From Croceivirga sp. (GTDB lineage: Bacteria; Bacteroidota; Bacteroidia; Flavobacteriales; Flavobacteriaceae): a stretch of 64,000 nt of DNA. The position numbers and the translations under genes are program-made. The first letter of the stretch is position 1. Each line of letters begins with the position of its first letter. Positions 17,610-26,092 of the stretch are shown one piece after another. Where the stretch lies: positions 29,247 to 93,246 of the forward strand of contig JANQQQ010000023.1 in assembly GCA_028284935.1 (NCBI GenBank), written 5' to 3'. The notes under the pieces were generated by a model. That model worked only from the letters and a program-made list of their open reading frames with translations, had not been told where the DNA came from and made no database searches.

Positions 17610-18380
17610 CTACTTTTTGGTACCCAAAAGATAAAGGACAACCCTAGGGCCCGACTTTACCCGGTCCATTTCCCAATTAAAGCTTTCCCCATGGTGTAAA
17701 CCATCCACGAGTTCCTGCATTTCTTGCAACGAATAGGTTCGCAAGGAGGAAACGACCCCGTCCCACAATACAAATAGGGGAACTATGGGAATCAAATAGG
17801 TAAAAAGTAACCTACCCCATTTAAAGGGGCGGATGAAAGGGGTGGTCAACAATACACTAATTGGAGAAAACAACATGGCCAAAATACTTGGAACACTTCG
17901 TTCCTGGGCTTCAAAGATGGCTATGGGAACATTGGCATCCACGGCATTTTGTAAAATCAATTGTGCATCCTTTGGTTTAAAGTGATGTAAGGATAGGAAT
18001 TGCGTTCGAAATCCTTGTAAACTTTCCGGTACGTTCCTAGCATCAATGGAAGTATTGATGTACTCAAAATTTGGAGCCTGTTTTTTGGTATAGGCAAAGG
18101 CCGACTGATTGGGAAAATAATCGGTCAATACAATTTTAAGCTCAGGATACTTTTTCAATAGTTCTGTATTCAACCAGAGCAAGCCGCCCCCGCCTCCAGA
18201 GGCTAAATCAACAATGGTATGCTTTCCATAGGCGGCCAAACCTTTTTCCAAGACAGGAATAATGGGTTGGTACATCTTTGTTTTATTGGATAGAAACTGT
18301 AGGAAATCGGTGCCGTAGTCCCGTAAAAATTTGGGAAACCACTTTTGGTCTTCAAACTCAAATAAGTGTATTCTTCCCAT
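17610..18380 (-). CDS. Class I SAM-dependent methyltransferase-like protein
   Basis: 256 residues. Motif I of the Rossmann fold is IVDLASGGGGGLLW, followed by KIVLTDYFPN for the ribose-binding acidic strand, and LSLHHF in the position of motif IV. After the core, residues about 175-220 form a hydrophobic, Pro/Trp-rich segment (FSPISVLLTTPFIRP, LLFTYLIPIVPLFVLW) that suggests membrane association. Substrate unknown. It sits 15 bases downstream of ftsY and just upstream of the DUF2911 gene, and all three probably share a transcript. Confidence 0.75.
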   Translation of the reverse strand: MGRIHLFEFEDQKWFPKFLRDYGTDFLQFLSNKTKMYQPIIPVLEKGLAAYGKHTIVDLASGGGGGLLWLNTELLKKYPELKIVLTDYFPNQSAFAYTKKQAPNFEYINTSIDARNVPESLQGFRTQFLSLHHFKPKDAQLILQNAVDANVPIAIFEAQERSVPSILAMLFSPISVLLTTPFIRPFKWGRLLFTYLIPIVPLFVLWDGVVSSLRTYSLQEMQELVDGLHHGESFNWEMDRVKSGPRVVLYLLGTKK

Positions 18381-18395
18381 GGCAAACTAATTTTA

Positions 18396-19352
18396 CTACA
18401 TCTTGAAAAACGAGTCCACAAACTCGTATTTATTAAAGACCTGTAGGTCTTCCAAACCTTCCCCCACCCCAATATATTTTACGGGTATTTGAAACTGGTC
18501 AGATATCCCTATCACCACGCCCCCTTTGGCCGTACCGTCCAATTTGGTCACTGCCAAACTGGTCACCTCTGTCGCTTTGGTAAATTGTTTCGCTTGTTCA
18601 AAAGCATTTTGCCCGGTAGATCCGTCCAAAACCAACAAGACCTCATGTGGCGCATGAGGCACCACTTTTTGCATCACCCGTTTTACCTTGGAGAGTTCGT
18701 TCATCAAATTTACTTTATTGTGCAGTCGCCCCGCCGTATCGATTAAAACCACGTCGGCATTCTCCGCTACGGCTGAATTTAAGGTGTCAAAAGCCACGGA
18801 AGCGGGGTCACTCCCCATTTTTTGTTTGACAATGGGTACGTCCACCCGTTCTGCCCAAACCTGCAATTGGTCAATAGCCGCTGCACGAAACGTATCCCCT
18901 GCGCCCAAGACCACCTTTCTTCCTTGGTTTTTAAATTGATGGGCCAGTTTTCCGATAGTCGTTGTTTTTCCTACTCCATTGACCCCCACCACCATGATCA
19001 CATAGGGTTTTTTGTCCTCGGGTATGGAAAATTCCTCGGCCTCCCCCACATGGGTTTCGGATAGTAAGCCAGCGATTTCCTCTCGTAGGATTTGGTTCAA
19101 CTCGTCCGTACCCAAATATTTATCCTTGGATACCCGTTCCTCAATACGTTCAATAATTTTAAGGGTAGTATCCACGCCTACGTCGGAGGTCACCAAAACC
19201 TCCTCCAAATTATCCAGTACCTCATCATCCACCTTTGACTTCCCCGCAACAGCCTTGCTTAACTTTCCAAAGAAGCTGGACTTGCTCTTTTCCAAGCCCT
19301 TGTCAAGGGTTTCCTTTTTGTCTTTGGAGAATATATTTTTAAAAAGACTCAT
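18396..19352 (-). CDS. ftsY: Signal recognition particle receptor FtsY
   Basis: 318 residues: a short charged N-terminus without the long acidic A domain, then the NG domain. GTPase motifs are GVNGVGKTT (123-131), DTFRAAA, DTAGRLHNK and TKLDGTAKGG. It docks ribosome-nascent chain/SRP complexes at the inner membrane. In many Bacteroidota it follows rpmB-rpmG-DUF4295 directly; here a plus-strand gene (19566-21461) separates them. Confidence 0.96.
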   Translation of the reverse strand: MSLFKNIFSKDKKETLDKGLEKSKSSFFGKLSKAVAGKSKVDDEVLDNLEEVLVTSDVGVDTTLKIIERIEERVSKDKYLGTDELNQILREEIAGLLSETHVGEAEEFSIPEDKKPYVIMVVGVNGVGKTTTIGKLAHQFKNQGRKVVLGAGDTFRAAAIDQLQVWAERVDVPIVKQKMGSDPASVAFDTLNSAVAENADVVLIDTAGRLHNKVNLMNELSKVKRVMQKVVPHAPHEVLLVLDGSTGQNAFEQAKQFTKATEVTSLAVTKLDGTAKGGVVIGISDQFQIPVKYIGVGEGLEDLQVFNKYEFVDSFFKM

Positions 19353-19371
19353 GGTTAACTTTAGTGAAGAT

Positions 19372-19379
19372 CAAAGATA
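19372..19379 (-). promoter_or_regulatory. -7 box (TATCTTTG) upstream of ftsY
   Basis: A perfect TAnnTTTG on the minus strand, 19 bases before the ftsY ATG. TTTAAC lies 19 bases upstream of it, where TTTG would be expected. This indicates that ftsY has its own promoter here instead of reading through from the ribosomal protein genes. Confidence 0.5.
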
Positions 19380-19565
19380 GAAAAGTGAACTCATTTTTGT
19401 TAAAGAGCTCCCTTTGTTTCATAACCAAAAATCGATTCAAAAGAAAAAAATACTAGAATTCAATACTTTACTCCGGCTTTTGACAAGTTGACAACAATTT
19501 CTGTAAAGCCAGGGCCCAAACCAATACCTTAGCCCATTGAAGTTCTCCATAAGCCCAATACCAAA

Positions 19566-21461
19566 ATGGTTTTGTTCAGGATCCTTTTTATATTCGCACT
19601 ATTGTTTTGGTGCAATGGCCTCGCCCAGAATACTTTTTCAGATGCCTTTAGCGCGGTTTCCTACACCAATAATGATGGTACACAAAACTTTTCGGGAAAC
19701 TGGACGGAAATCAATGATGGCAATTCCCCATCCACTGGGAGGATAAGAATTACAGGGAATAGATTGCGATTTGAAGATATAAGTCGGTCCAACCACGGTA
19801 TAACTAGGGCAGCCGACTTATCTAGTTGGACTATTGCCACCCTAGGTTTTGATTGGCAAACTTCCGGACTTGACGGGGGGACGGATGCTACCAGTGAAAA
19901 TCTCAGCATACAAGCTTCAAGTGATGGTGTCAATTTTACCACCATTGGTACATTCTACGGTTCCAACAGTGGTTCGTTTTCCACAGATGTTTCCGCTTAT
20001 ATATCCAGCACCACTACATTTCGCTTTTACAATACCAGCACATGGGGCTCAGGCAATTGGGAATCAGGGGAATATGTTTATATTGATAATTTTACCATTA
20101 CCATCGAAAACGATTATGATGGCGATGGGGTTGGGGATGCTACTGACCTAGATGACGATAACGACGGTATTACCGATGAGGAAGAATATTGCTCTGCTGC
20201 CAATGTCTCCTTTTTGGCCTCGGCGGATGTTGGGGAAAGATCGGTGACCATAGACCATACGGATACGGGATATCTCAGGTTGGATTTTTCATCCATGGAT
20301 AATTCCTTTCAGCTTTTTATCAATGGTACTCCAATCCATCCCTCCGTCATGGAATTTGAAAATGGGGCCTTAGGTACGGGAGAAGAATACTTCTTGTTCC
20401 AGTCCGATGGTGCTTTTATTGCCTCTCCCTGGGTAGCCAATTCAAACGGACTACCCAGATTACGCCTCATTGTCAACGAATCCGGACAAGCGGCACTTTA
20501 CGGTACGAGAAGTACCAGTTCAACCATTTTGGAACCCATGGGTGCTCAAGCTGGCACAGCGTTCAATATCATACCCTGGATTCCCGGAAACAACAATACA
20601 TTTATCGTTACCAATCAGTCAGGACCTGGACCTGAAGGGTTTTCAGGTGTTTTATTTGCGAGTGCCATTTGCGATACCGATGGGGATGGGATAAGCAACG
20701 AATTCGATTTGGATTCCGATAATGACGGGATTTATGATATTCAGGAGTCCGGTGTCCTGAATGAATTTGGCGTTGCGGATACCAACAGCGATGGTATTAT
20801 TGACGGTGCTACAGGAGGTTCTGGGGCCAACGGATTGTTCAATGCCATCGAGGACAATGACACGGCTTATGCCATACCATCCTTTACCGTTTCGGATTCC
20901 GATTCTGATGGAATCTATGATCCTTATAGCCTAGATTCCGATGGCGATACATGCAACGACGTCATCGAAGCAGGTTTTACCGACAACAATGGCGATGGCC
21001 TTTTGGGCCCGCCACCTGTAACCGTAAACGCAACTGGTTTGGTCACCAGTGGAACGGATGGCTACACAACACCGGATGACAACAATACGAATTCAACGTT
21101 CGATTTTCAAGAAGCCGGTTCAGCACCAAGCATTACGTCACAACCCACCGATGTCACTACCTGTCCAGGCTGTACGACCACCATTGCTGCGACCACCACA
21201 GGAAATGTATTTCAATGGCAACTGTACAATGGTTCCACTTGGGATGATTTATCCGATTCCGCTCAATATTCTGGCACTACGACGGGTACCTTGACCATTA
21301 TTAATCCCACTCCCCTTCAAAACAATGAACAATACCGTTTAGTGGCAAGTTTTACGGACTTTGTTTGTGGATTGACCAATAGTAATACGGCCATACTGAC
21401 ACTACGGGTAAATACGGTAATTACCAATCGTAGGATTACGTTTCGTGTAAATCGCAACTAA
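19566..21461 (+). CDS. Secreted thrombospondin type 3 calcium-repeat protein with basic C-terminus
   Basis: 631 residues, signal peptide to about 21 (FALLFWCNGLAQ). Residues 22-180 form a beta-rich domain with SYTNNDGTQNFSGNWTEIND. Acidic TSP3-like calcium repeats follow at about 182-205 (DYDGDGVGDATDLDDDND), 375-395 and 448-470. A lectin-like segment lies between them, and an Ig-like domain (APSITSQPTD onward) closes the protein. The last residues are basic (VITNRRITFRVNRN) rather than a clear type A or gliding-type B sorting domain. It is probably exported and may use a type IX-like signal I do not recognise. It sits on the opposite strand within a housekeeping block. Confidence 0.8.
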   Translation: MVLFRILFIFALLFWCNGLAQNTFSDAFSAVSYTNNDGTQNFSGNWTEINDGNSPSTGRIRITGNRLRFEDISRSNHGITRAADLSSWTIATLGFDWQTSGLDGGTDATSENLSIQASSDGVNFTTIGTFYGSNSGSFSTDVSAYISSTTTFRFYNTSTWGSGNWESGEYVYIDNFTITIENDYDGDGVGDATDLDDDNDGITDEEEYCSAANVSFLASADVGERSVTIDHTDTGYLRLDFSSMDNSFQLFINGTPIHPSVMEFENGALGTGEEYFLFQSDGAFIASPWVANSNGLPRLRLIVNESGQAALYGTRSTSSTILEPMGAQAGTAFNIIPWIPGNNNTFIVTNQSGPGPEGFSGVLFASAICDTDGDGISNEFDLDSDNDGIYDIQESGVLNEFGVADTNSDGIIDGATGGSGANGLFNAIEDNDTAYAIPSFTVSDSDSDGIYDPYSLDSDGDTCNDVIEAGFTDNNGDGLLGPPPVTVNATGLVTSGTDGYTTPDDNNTNSTFDFQEAGSAPSITSQPTDVTTCPGCTTTIAATTTGNVFQWQLYNGSTWDDLSDSAQYSGTTTGTLTIINPTPLQNNEQYRLVASFTDFVCGLTNSNTAILTLRVNTVITNRRITFRVNRN

Positions 21462-21480
21462 AACGATAAGGTAATTGAAC

Positions 21481-21507
21481 AAAAAAGCCGTCCAAATAAT
21501 GAACGGC
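21481..21507 (-). terminator. Terminator of the rpmB-rpmG-DUF4295 operon
   Basis: GCCGT (21487-21491) pairs with ACGGC (21503-21507); on the minus strand the stem is followed by six T. It lies 26 bases after the DUF4295 stop. Confidence 0.65.
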
Positions 21508-21532
21508 CTTAGCAATGTTTAGTTTGTTTGGC

Positions 21533-21685
21533 TTATTTCTTGGCCAACCAATCGTTTACCATTTCCGGAGGCATTACGGATTCCACAAAAGTGTAGGCCC
21601 CCGTTTTCGGTGACTTGACCATTTTAATGGCCTTTGTCAATCTCTTTGAACTACTTTGTAGCGTTGCTACCGTCTTCTTTGCCAT
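21533..21685 (-). CDS. DUF4295 small ribosome-associated-type protein
   Basis: 50 residues, too short for most ORF calls. It begins MAKKTVATLQSSSKRLTKA and ends MVNDWLAKK. This sequence pattern and its position directly after rpmG identify DUF4295, a Bacteroidota-specific small basic protein that regularly follows L28 and L33. A role at the ribosome is assumed from this linkage. Six bases separate it from rpmG. Confidence 0.9.
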   Translation of the reverse strand: MAKKTVATLQSSSKRLTKAIKMVKSPKTGAYTFVESVMPPEMVNDWLAKK

Positions 21686-21691
21686 GGTCTA

Positions 21692-21874
21692 TTATTTTAT
21701 TTCTTTGTGAATGGTCATACGTTTAAGAATAGGATTGAACTTTTTGATTTCCATCCTATCCGGGGTATTCTTTTTGTTTTTGGTAGTGATATAGCGGGAT
21801 GTACCGGGCATACCGGAATCCTTGTGCTCCGTGCACTCCAAAATAACCTGAATTCTATTTCCTTTCTTTGCCAT
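21692..21874 (-). CDS. rpmG: 50S ribosomal protein L33
   Basis: 60 residues with the L33 pattern [18 protein letters not shown] at the start and [19 protein letters not shown] in the middle. Only one Cys (Cys14) is present, so it is the zinc-free (C-minus) type. It sits 12 bases after rpmB in the same transcript. Confidence 0.96.
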   Translation of the reverse strand: MAKKGNRIQVILECTEHKDSGMPGTSRYITTKNKKNTPDRMEIKKFNPILKRMTIHKEIK

Positions 21875-21886
21875 CTTTCTACTATT

Positions 21887-22123
21887 TTACTTGACGTAAC
21901 CTTTGGCACGTGATTCTTTAAGAACCGCAGAGATTCCCTTCTTGTTGATAATCTTGATTCCCTTGGAAGAAACGTTCATGGTCACCCACTTGTCTTCTTC
22001 GGGGATGTAAAACTTCTTCTTGAAGATATTTACATCAAACCTACGCTTGGTCTTATTGATGGAAAAGGAAACATTGTTTCCAAACATCACCTTCTTTCCT
22101 GTAACTTCACAAACTTTGGACAT
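21887..22123 (-). CDS. rpmB: 50S ribosomal protein L28
   Basis: 78 residues. The N-terminus MSKVCEVTGKKVMFGNNVS and the NKTKRRFDVNIFKKKFYIPE segment are typical of L28. First gene of the rpmB-rpmG-DUF4295 operon, with its own promoter in the short gap after cinA. Confidence 0.97.
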   Translation of the reverse strand: MSKVCEVTGKKVMFGNNVSFSINKTKRRFDVNIFKKKFYIPEEDKWVTMNVSSKGIKIINKKGISAVLKESRAKGYVK

Positions 22124-22156
22124 CTCCGTAACTTTTGCGTGATTTTATTGAGCGTG

Positions 22157-22186
22157 CAAATTTAGATAATTCCAAAAGACCCACAA
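22157..22186 (-). promoter_or_regulatory. Promoter of rpmB-rpmG-DUF4295
   Basis: On the minus strand TTTTG (TTG at 22186-22184) is followed after 19 bases by TAAATTTG (22164-22157). Both boxes match the Bacteroidota housekeeping consensus exactly, with the expected spacing. The predicted start site is about 25-30 bases before the rpmB ATG. Confidence 0.75.
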
Positions 22187-22195
22187 AACTGAAAT

Positions 22196-23443
22196 TCAAA
22201 AATTTAATATTTCTTTTTGAAGCAGTTCAAAGGCCTTGTTTACGCCCTTTTGTACAATACGTTCCCGATGGTTCCCGAGTACAAATTTTTCGGCAAAGGT
22301 CCGTTGGGGGGTGCTAATAGCGATGAAGGCAGTTCCCACTTCGGCATCGGAGTCACCTTTGCTGGGACCTGCATTGCCCGTTGTGGCAATGGCAAAGTCG
22401 GTTCCTATTATACGCTTTATATTTTTTGCCATGGCCACCGCCACTTCTTCACTGACCACGGAATGTTCAGCAATGAGTTCAGGTTCCACGCCAAGTAGCT
22501 GAATCTTGGTTTCTGTGGCATAACTGACCACCGTACCTTTAAAATATTGGGAAGCCCCGGGAATAGCCGTAATTTGCTGTGCTATTTTACCCCCAGTAAA
22601 GCTTTCGGCCGTAGCTAACGTCATTCCTTTTTGGGCCAATACCTTTCCAATACCGGCTTCAATGCTCTCATCTTCTTCTTCACCATAGATAATATCACCA
22701 ATTAAGGGATATAATTTCTTGGCCTCAGAATTCACAAATTGTTGAAGATACTCTCGATCATGGCCTTTGGTGCTCAACCGTAAACGCACCCTACCTAAAC
22801 TGGGCAAATAGGCAAACCTGATTTCCTTAGGCAAATTGTTTTCCCAGTCTTCTATTTTTTCAGCAATAGCGCTTTCCCCCAAACCATAGGTCATTATTGT
22901 TTTATGAATGATATGGGGGCGTTCAAAGGTATCCATGATTTTAGGGATGACGGAAAGGTTCATGAGTTCCTTCATCTCAAAAGGCACTCCAGGCAAGGAG
23001 ACAAAAACAGTTCCGTCCTTTTCCATCCACATACCGGGTGCCGTCCCATGTTGATTATGAAGCACCTCGGCCTTTGAAGGAACCATGGCCTGTTGTCTGT
23101 TTAAATCCGAAATTGGGGTATTGATATATTTTTCAAAGAGAAATTCGATATACTTCAAGACTTTTTCGTCTTTGACAAGCACGTCGTTGAAGTATTCACA
23201 AAAGGTATGTTTGGTAACATCATCTTTGGTAGGGCCCAACCCCCCAGTGATGATGACCAACTGAGAGCGGGTGTTCGCCTCAGAAAAAGCCCTTAAAATA
23301 TGTTCCCGTTCATCTTGAACCGAAGTAATCTGATAAACAGATACGCCTATTTTATTAAGTTCTTTTGAAATAAAAGCGGAGTTGGTATCTACAATCTGTC
23401 CAATAAGAATCTCATCACCTATGGTAATGATTTCAGCTTGCAT
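22196..23443 (-). CDS. cinA: CinA-family protein (NMN deamidase / ADP-ribose pyrophosphatase-like)
   Basis: 415 residues from ATG 23443; a TTG two codons earlier is not needed. The N-terminal MoCF-like domain has [18 protein letters not shown] and [11 protein letters not shown]. The C-terminal deamidase domain starts about 255 with [22 protein letters not shown]. The family recycles pyridine nucleotides, with nicotinamide mononucleotide as the known C-terminal substrate. It sits just upstream of rpmB, separated from it by a separate promoter. Confidence 0.93.
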   Translation of the reverse strand: MQAEIITIGDEILIGQIVDTNSAFISKELNKIGVSVYQITSVQDEREHILRAFSEANTRSQLVIITGGLGPTKDDVTKHTFCEYFNDVLVKDEKVLKYIEFLFEKYINTPISDLNRQQAMVPSKAEVLHNQHGTAPGMWMEKDGTVFVSLPGVPFEMKELMNLSVIPKIMDTFERPHIIHKTIMTYGLGESAIAEKIEDWENNLPKEIRFAYLPSLGRVRLRLSTKGHDREYLQQFVNSEAKKLYPLIGDIIYGEEEDESIEAGIGKVLAQKGMTLATAESFTGGKIAQQITAIPGASQYFKGTVVSYATETKIQLLGVEPELIAEHSVVSEEVAVAMAKNIKRIIGTDFAIATTGNAGPSKGDSDAEVGTAFIAISTPQRTFAEKFVLGNHRERIVQKGVNKAFELLQKEILNF

Positions 23444-23480
23444 ACGCAATTACATTGTGGGTAACATCCCTATTAGCGCA

Positions 23481-23488
23481 CAAAAATA
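23481..23488 (-). promoter_or_regulatory. -7 box (TATTTTTG) upstream of cinA
   Basis: Perfect TAnnTTTG on the minus strand in the gap between the Hpt gene and cinA, 38 bases before the ATG. No good -33 TTG seen. Confidence 0.4.
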
Positions 23489-23517
23489 GGGAAAAGTAAG
23501 AGTGTGGATGACACTAC

Positions 23518-23856
23518 CTAAATATTGAAGTCTTTTTGGAGCTCCGAAATAACCTGTTCCACGTCCTTTTTCAATAAAGGGAATTTCATTTTTATTTCTT
23601 CCAAGCTCCCAGAGGCCTTACCTAATTTTTCCAGCTCATAGGCGTTGGCCCTTGTCTGCTCCATGCCCAGAAGATCAACATTGGGCTTTATTTTATGGGC
23701 CATCTTTCCTATCTGCTCAAAATTTCCGGAAGCAATGGCATGTTCCAAAGCGGCAAGGTCTTCGGGAACCTCTTCCAAAAAAACAGAAATGACGGAGATA
23801 ATGAAATCTTCGTCTCCTTCAGCCATTTCATTAAGCTTATCTAATGTGTAAATCAT
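23518..23856 (-). CDS. Hpt-domain phosphotransfer protein
   Basis: 112 residues, entirely helical. The Hpt signature is KMAHKIKPNVDLLGM with His54 as the phospho-acceptor. It carries no kinase or receiver domain, so it is a stand-alone phosphorelay shuttle; its partners are not in this window (the nearby kinase is LytS-type and does not need one). Its ATG overlaps the stop of the FAH-family gene by one base (TAATG), so it is translationally coupled. Confidence 0.88.
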   Translation of the reverse strand: MIYTLDKLNEMAEGDEDFIISVISVFLEEVPEDLAALEHAIASGNFEQIGKMAHKIKPNVDLLGMEQTRANAYELEKLGKASGSLEEIKMKFPLLKKDVEQVISELQKDFNI

Positions 23857-24467
23857 TACCTGACGTTAACTGAAAACATTTCTTCATTTTCAATCCACCC
23901 TTGAAGGTAGTCATTTCGCACCACTCTACCAACACCTGACGGGGTACCCGTAAAGAGTATATCCCCTTTTTTAAGCATAAAATAGGTAGAAACATAGGCA
24001 ATCAGTTCGTCTATCTTCCACAGCATCAAGCTGGTATTCCCATTTTGTACAATTTCCCCATTTTTTAACAAGGAAAACCCTAAATTATACAGATTTTCGT
24101 ACATGCTCTTAGGAATCCACTTACCAATCACTGCTGCACCGTCAAATCCTTTCGCCTTTTCCCAGGGCAATCCCTTGGCCTTTAGCTTTGATTGCAAGTC
24201 CCTTGCTGTAAAATCAATACCCAATCCAATTTCATCATAATACTTGTGGGCAAAGTAGGGTGCGATATGTTTCCCGACCTTCTTTATTTTCACCAATACC
24301 TCAACCTCATAGTGCACATCCTGCGAGAACTCAGGAATATAAAAGTCCTGCTCTTTTGGTAATACCGCAGAATCCGGCTTTATAAAAACAACAGGCTCCG
24401 TTGGGCGCTCATTGTTAAGTTCATCGATATGGGCCGCATAATTACGGCCGATACAAATCAATTTCAT
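23856..24467 (-). CDS. Fumarylacetoacetate hydrolase-family protein
   Basis: 203 residues, the small single-domain form. Features are GRNYAAHIDELNNERP near the start, the metal ligands Glu54 and Glu56 (YEVEVLVKI) and Asp85 (GLGIDFTARD), and the C-terminal FTGTPSGVG. Members act on beta-dicarbonyl compounds (acylpyruvase, oxaloacetate decarboxylase, isomerase). The exact substrate is not visible. Between the exonuclease (6-base gap) and Hpt genes in one transcript. Confidence 0.88.
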   Translation of the reverse strand: MKLICIGRNYAAHIDELNNERPTEPVVFIKPDSAVLPKEQDFYIPEFSQDVHYEVEVLVKIKKVGKHIAPYFAHKYYDEIGLGIDFTARDLQSKLKAKGLPWEKAKGFDGAAVIGKWIPKSMYENLYNLGFSLLKNGEIVQNGNTSLMLWKIDELIAYVSTYFMLKKGDILFTGTPSGVGRVVRNDYLQGWIENEEMFSVNVR

Positions 24468-24473
24468 ACGGAA

Positions 24474-25253
24474 TTATGATAATTTATTATTGAGCTTGCT
24501 GAGCTTTAATTGCGTCAACACCTTTTTAGTATACAAGGGAAAGTCGGCATTTATGATCCAACCAAAATAACCGGGTTCTTTTTCCAAAACTTCATCCACC
24601 TTTTTGTTCTTGTGCTTTCCAAAGGTAAAAATGGGATCACCGTCCTTCCCCTTGGCAATAAAACCAGCAAAATCCAAGGATTGCTTTCTCGTGGTGAATT
24701 CAGAAAGCTTTTTGATGTTGTTCTCCAATTCCGGATAACGTTCCAATTGTGCAAGTAATACCTCATACGTGGCGTTGGTGTCCGCTTTGGCACTATGGGC
24801 GTCATCAAGGCTCTTGTTACAATAAAACTGATAAGCCGCCCCTAGGGTCCGTTTTTCCATTTTATGGAATATGGTCTGAACATCCACGGAAACCATATGC
24901 TTCATATCAAAATCCACTTCGGCCCGAAGCATCTCCTCGGCCAATAGTGGAATATCAAAACGGTCGGAATTAAATCCGGCCAAATCACTATCCTTAATCA
25001 GCTTGTAGATTTCCTTGGAAAGCATTTTGAATGTGGGTTCATTGGCTACTTTTTCATTGGAGATTCCATGAACGGCGACCACCTCCTCCGGAATATCCAT
25101 CTCAGGATTCACCAGCCAGGTCTTGCTTTCTTTATTCCCATTGGGATAAACCTTTAAAATGGAAATTTCAACGATTCGGTCTTTGGCCACATTGGTTCCG
25201 GTGGTCTCCAAATCAAAGAAACATATCGGTTTTGTCAAGTTTAACTCCTTCAT
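24474..25253 (-). CDS. DnaQ-like 3'-5' exonuclease
   Basis: 259 residues. DEDDh motifs are present: Asp14 and Glu16 in FFDLETTGT (ExoI), LAGFNSDRFDIPLL (ExoII, Asp97/Asp100), and His153/Asp158 in DDAHSAKADT (ExoIII). The C-terminal 70 residues contain FTFGKHKNKKVDEVLEKEPGY, a small domain often fused to such exonucleases in Bacteroidota. It may proofread or trim DNA or RNA; it is not a DNA polymerase III epsilon with a clamp motif. Its start overlaps the stop of the hydrolase gene by 4 bases. Confidence 0.9.
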   Translation of the reverse strand: MKELNLTKPICFFDLETTGTNVAKDRIVEISILKVYPNGNKESKTWLVNPEMDIPEEVVAVHGISNEKVANEPTFKMLSKEIYKLIKDSDLAGFNSDRFDIPLLAEEMLRAEVDFDMKHMVSVDVQTIFHKMEKRTLGAAYQFYCNKSLDDAHSAKADTNATYEVLLAQLERYPELENNIKKLSEFTTRKQSLDFAGFIAKGKDGDPIFTFGKHKNKKVDEVLEKEPGYFGWIINADFPLYTKKVLTQLKLSKLNNKLS

Positions 25254-26032
25254 CTAAATCTTGATTTGGAAAACAGCCAAGGCAATAACTCCGGTTCTTT
25301 AAAGGTATAGTCCCAACTGTTGTGTTTTACTGCAGGATATAAAGAATACCTGACTTTGGCTCTTTTAGCTTTTAAGGCCTCGACCATTTCAGTAGAATAT
25401 TTTGGAGGCACCACATCATCAGCACCCCCATGAAAGACCCACCAATCCGTTTTGGTCAACCGCCCGGCTATTTTGGGATTGGCCCCTCCACAAATGGGAA
25501 AGGCGGCCGAAAACATACGAGGATTTCTATTGACCAGTTCAAACGTTCCAAAACCTCCCATGGAGAGTCCTCCCACAAGCATTTGGTTTTTCTTAATGTT
25601 ATACGTCTCCATCAATTCTTTAATAAGTCCTTCCAACAAAAGCATCTCTTGAGTGGGTTGCCCTTTTTTGAAGAATGTAAACGTTCTATTGCTCCATTCC
25701 CCTTGGACCTCGATCCTCGCCCACGTGCTTTTCTCTGCGCATTGCGGAAAAACCACGATAGCAGGAAATTGTTCACGAATGGAATCCCGAATAAACAATT
25801 CCGCCCCATGGGTAAGTTGCTTTTCATTATCATTACCACGTTCTCCCGAACCATGTAAAAAAAGAATCAGTGGGTATTTCTTGTCCGCGTCAAAAGCCTT
25901 TGGTAGTAAAATCCTGTAAGGGAGAACACCACTACCTTGACTAAATAGCTTTTTATCAAAAGCAGAAAAATCCTGGGCAAAAAGCGAGGTTCCCATAAGA
26001 AGTAAGAAAATTAAAGTACAGGAACGCAACAT
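25250..26032 (-). CDS. Secreted alpha/beta hydrolase (PHB depolymerase/peptidase-like)
   Basis: 260 residues with a signal peptide ending LFAQ (about residue 20). An oxyanion-region PLILFLHGSGERG and the nucleophile elbow GGLSMGG (Ser157) are clear. The acid is probably in GGADDVV and the His in AVKHNSWDYTF. This matches the single-domain dienelactone-hydrolase/LpqC-like esterases seen in Bacteroidota. Substrate unknown. Upstream gene of a run of four tightly packed minus-strand genes. Confidence 0.85.
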   Translation of the reverse strand: MLRSCTLIFLLLMGTSLFAQDFSAFDKKLFSQGSGVLPYRILLPKAFDADKKYPLILFLHGSGERGNDNEKQLTHGAELFIRDSIREQFPAIVVFPQCAEKSTWARIEVQGEWSNRTFTFFKKGQPTQEMLLLEGLIKELMETYNIKKNQMLVGGLSMGGFGTFELVNRNPRMFSAAFPICGGANPKIAGRLTKTDWWVFHGGADDVVPPKYSTEMVEALKAKRAKVRYSLYPAVKHNSWDYTFKEPELLPWLFSKSRFR

Positions 26033-26092
26033 TTGTATTAGGTTTTACCCTTCGAAAATAGGAATACTAAAAGGAAAAACGGGCTTTTGAAG

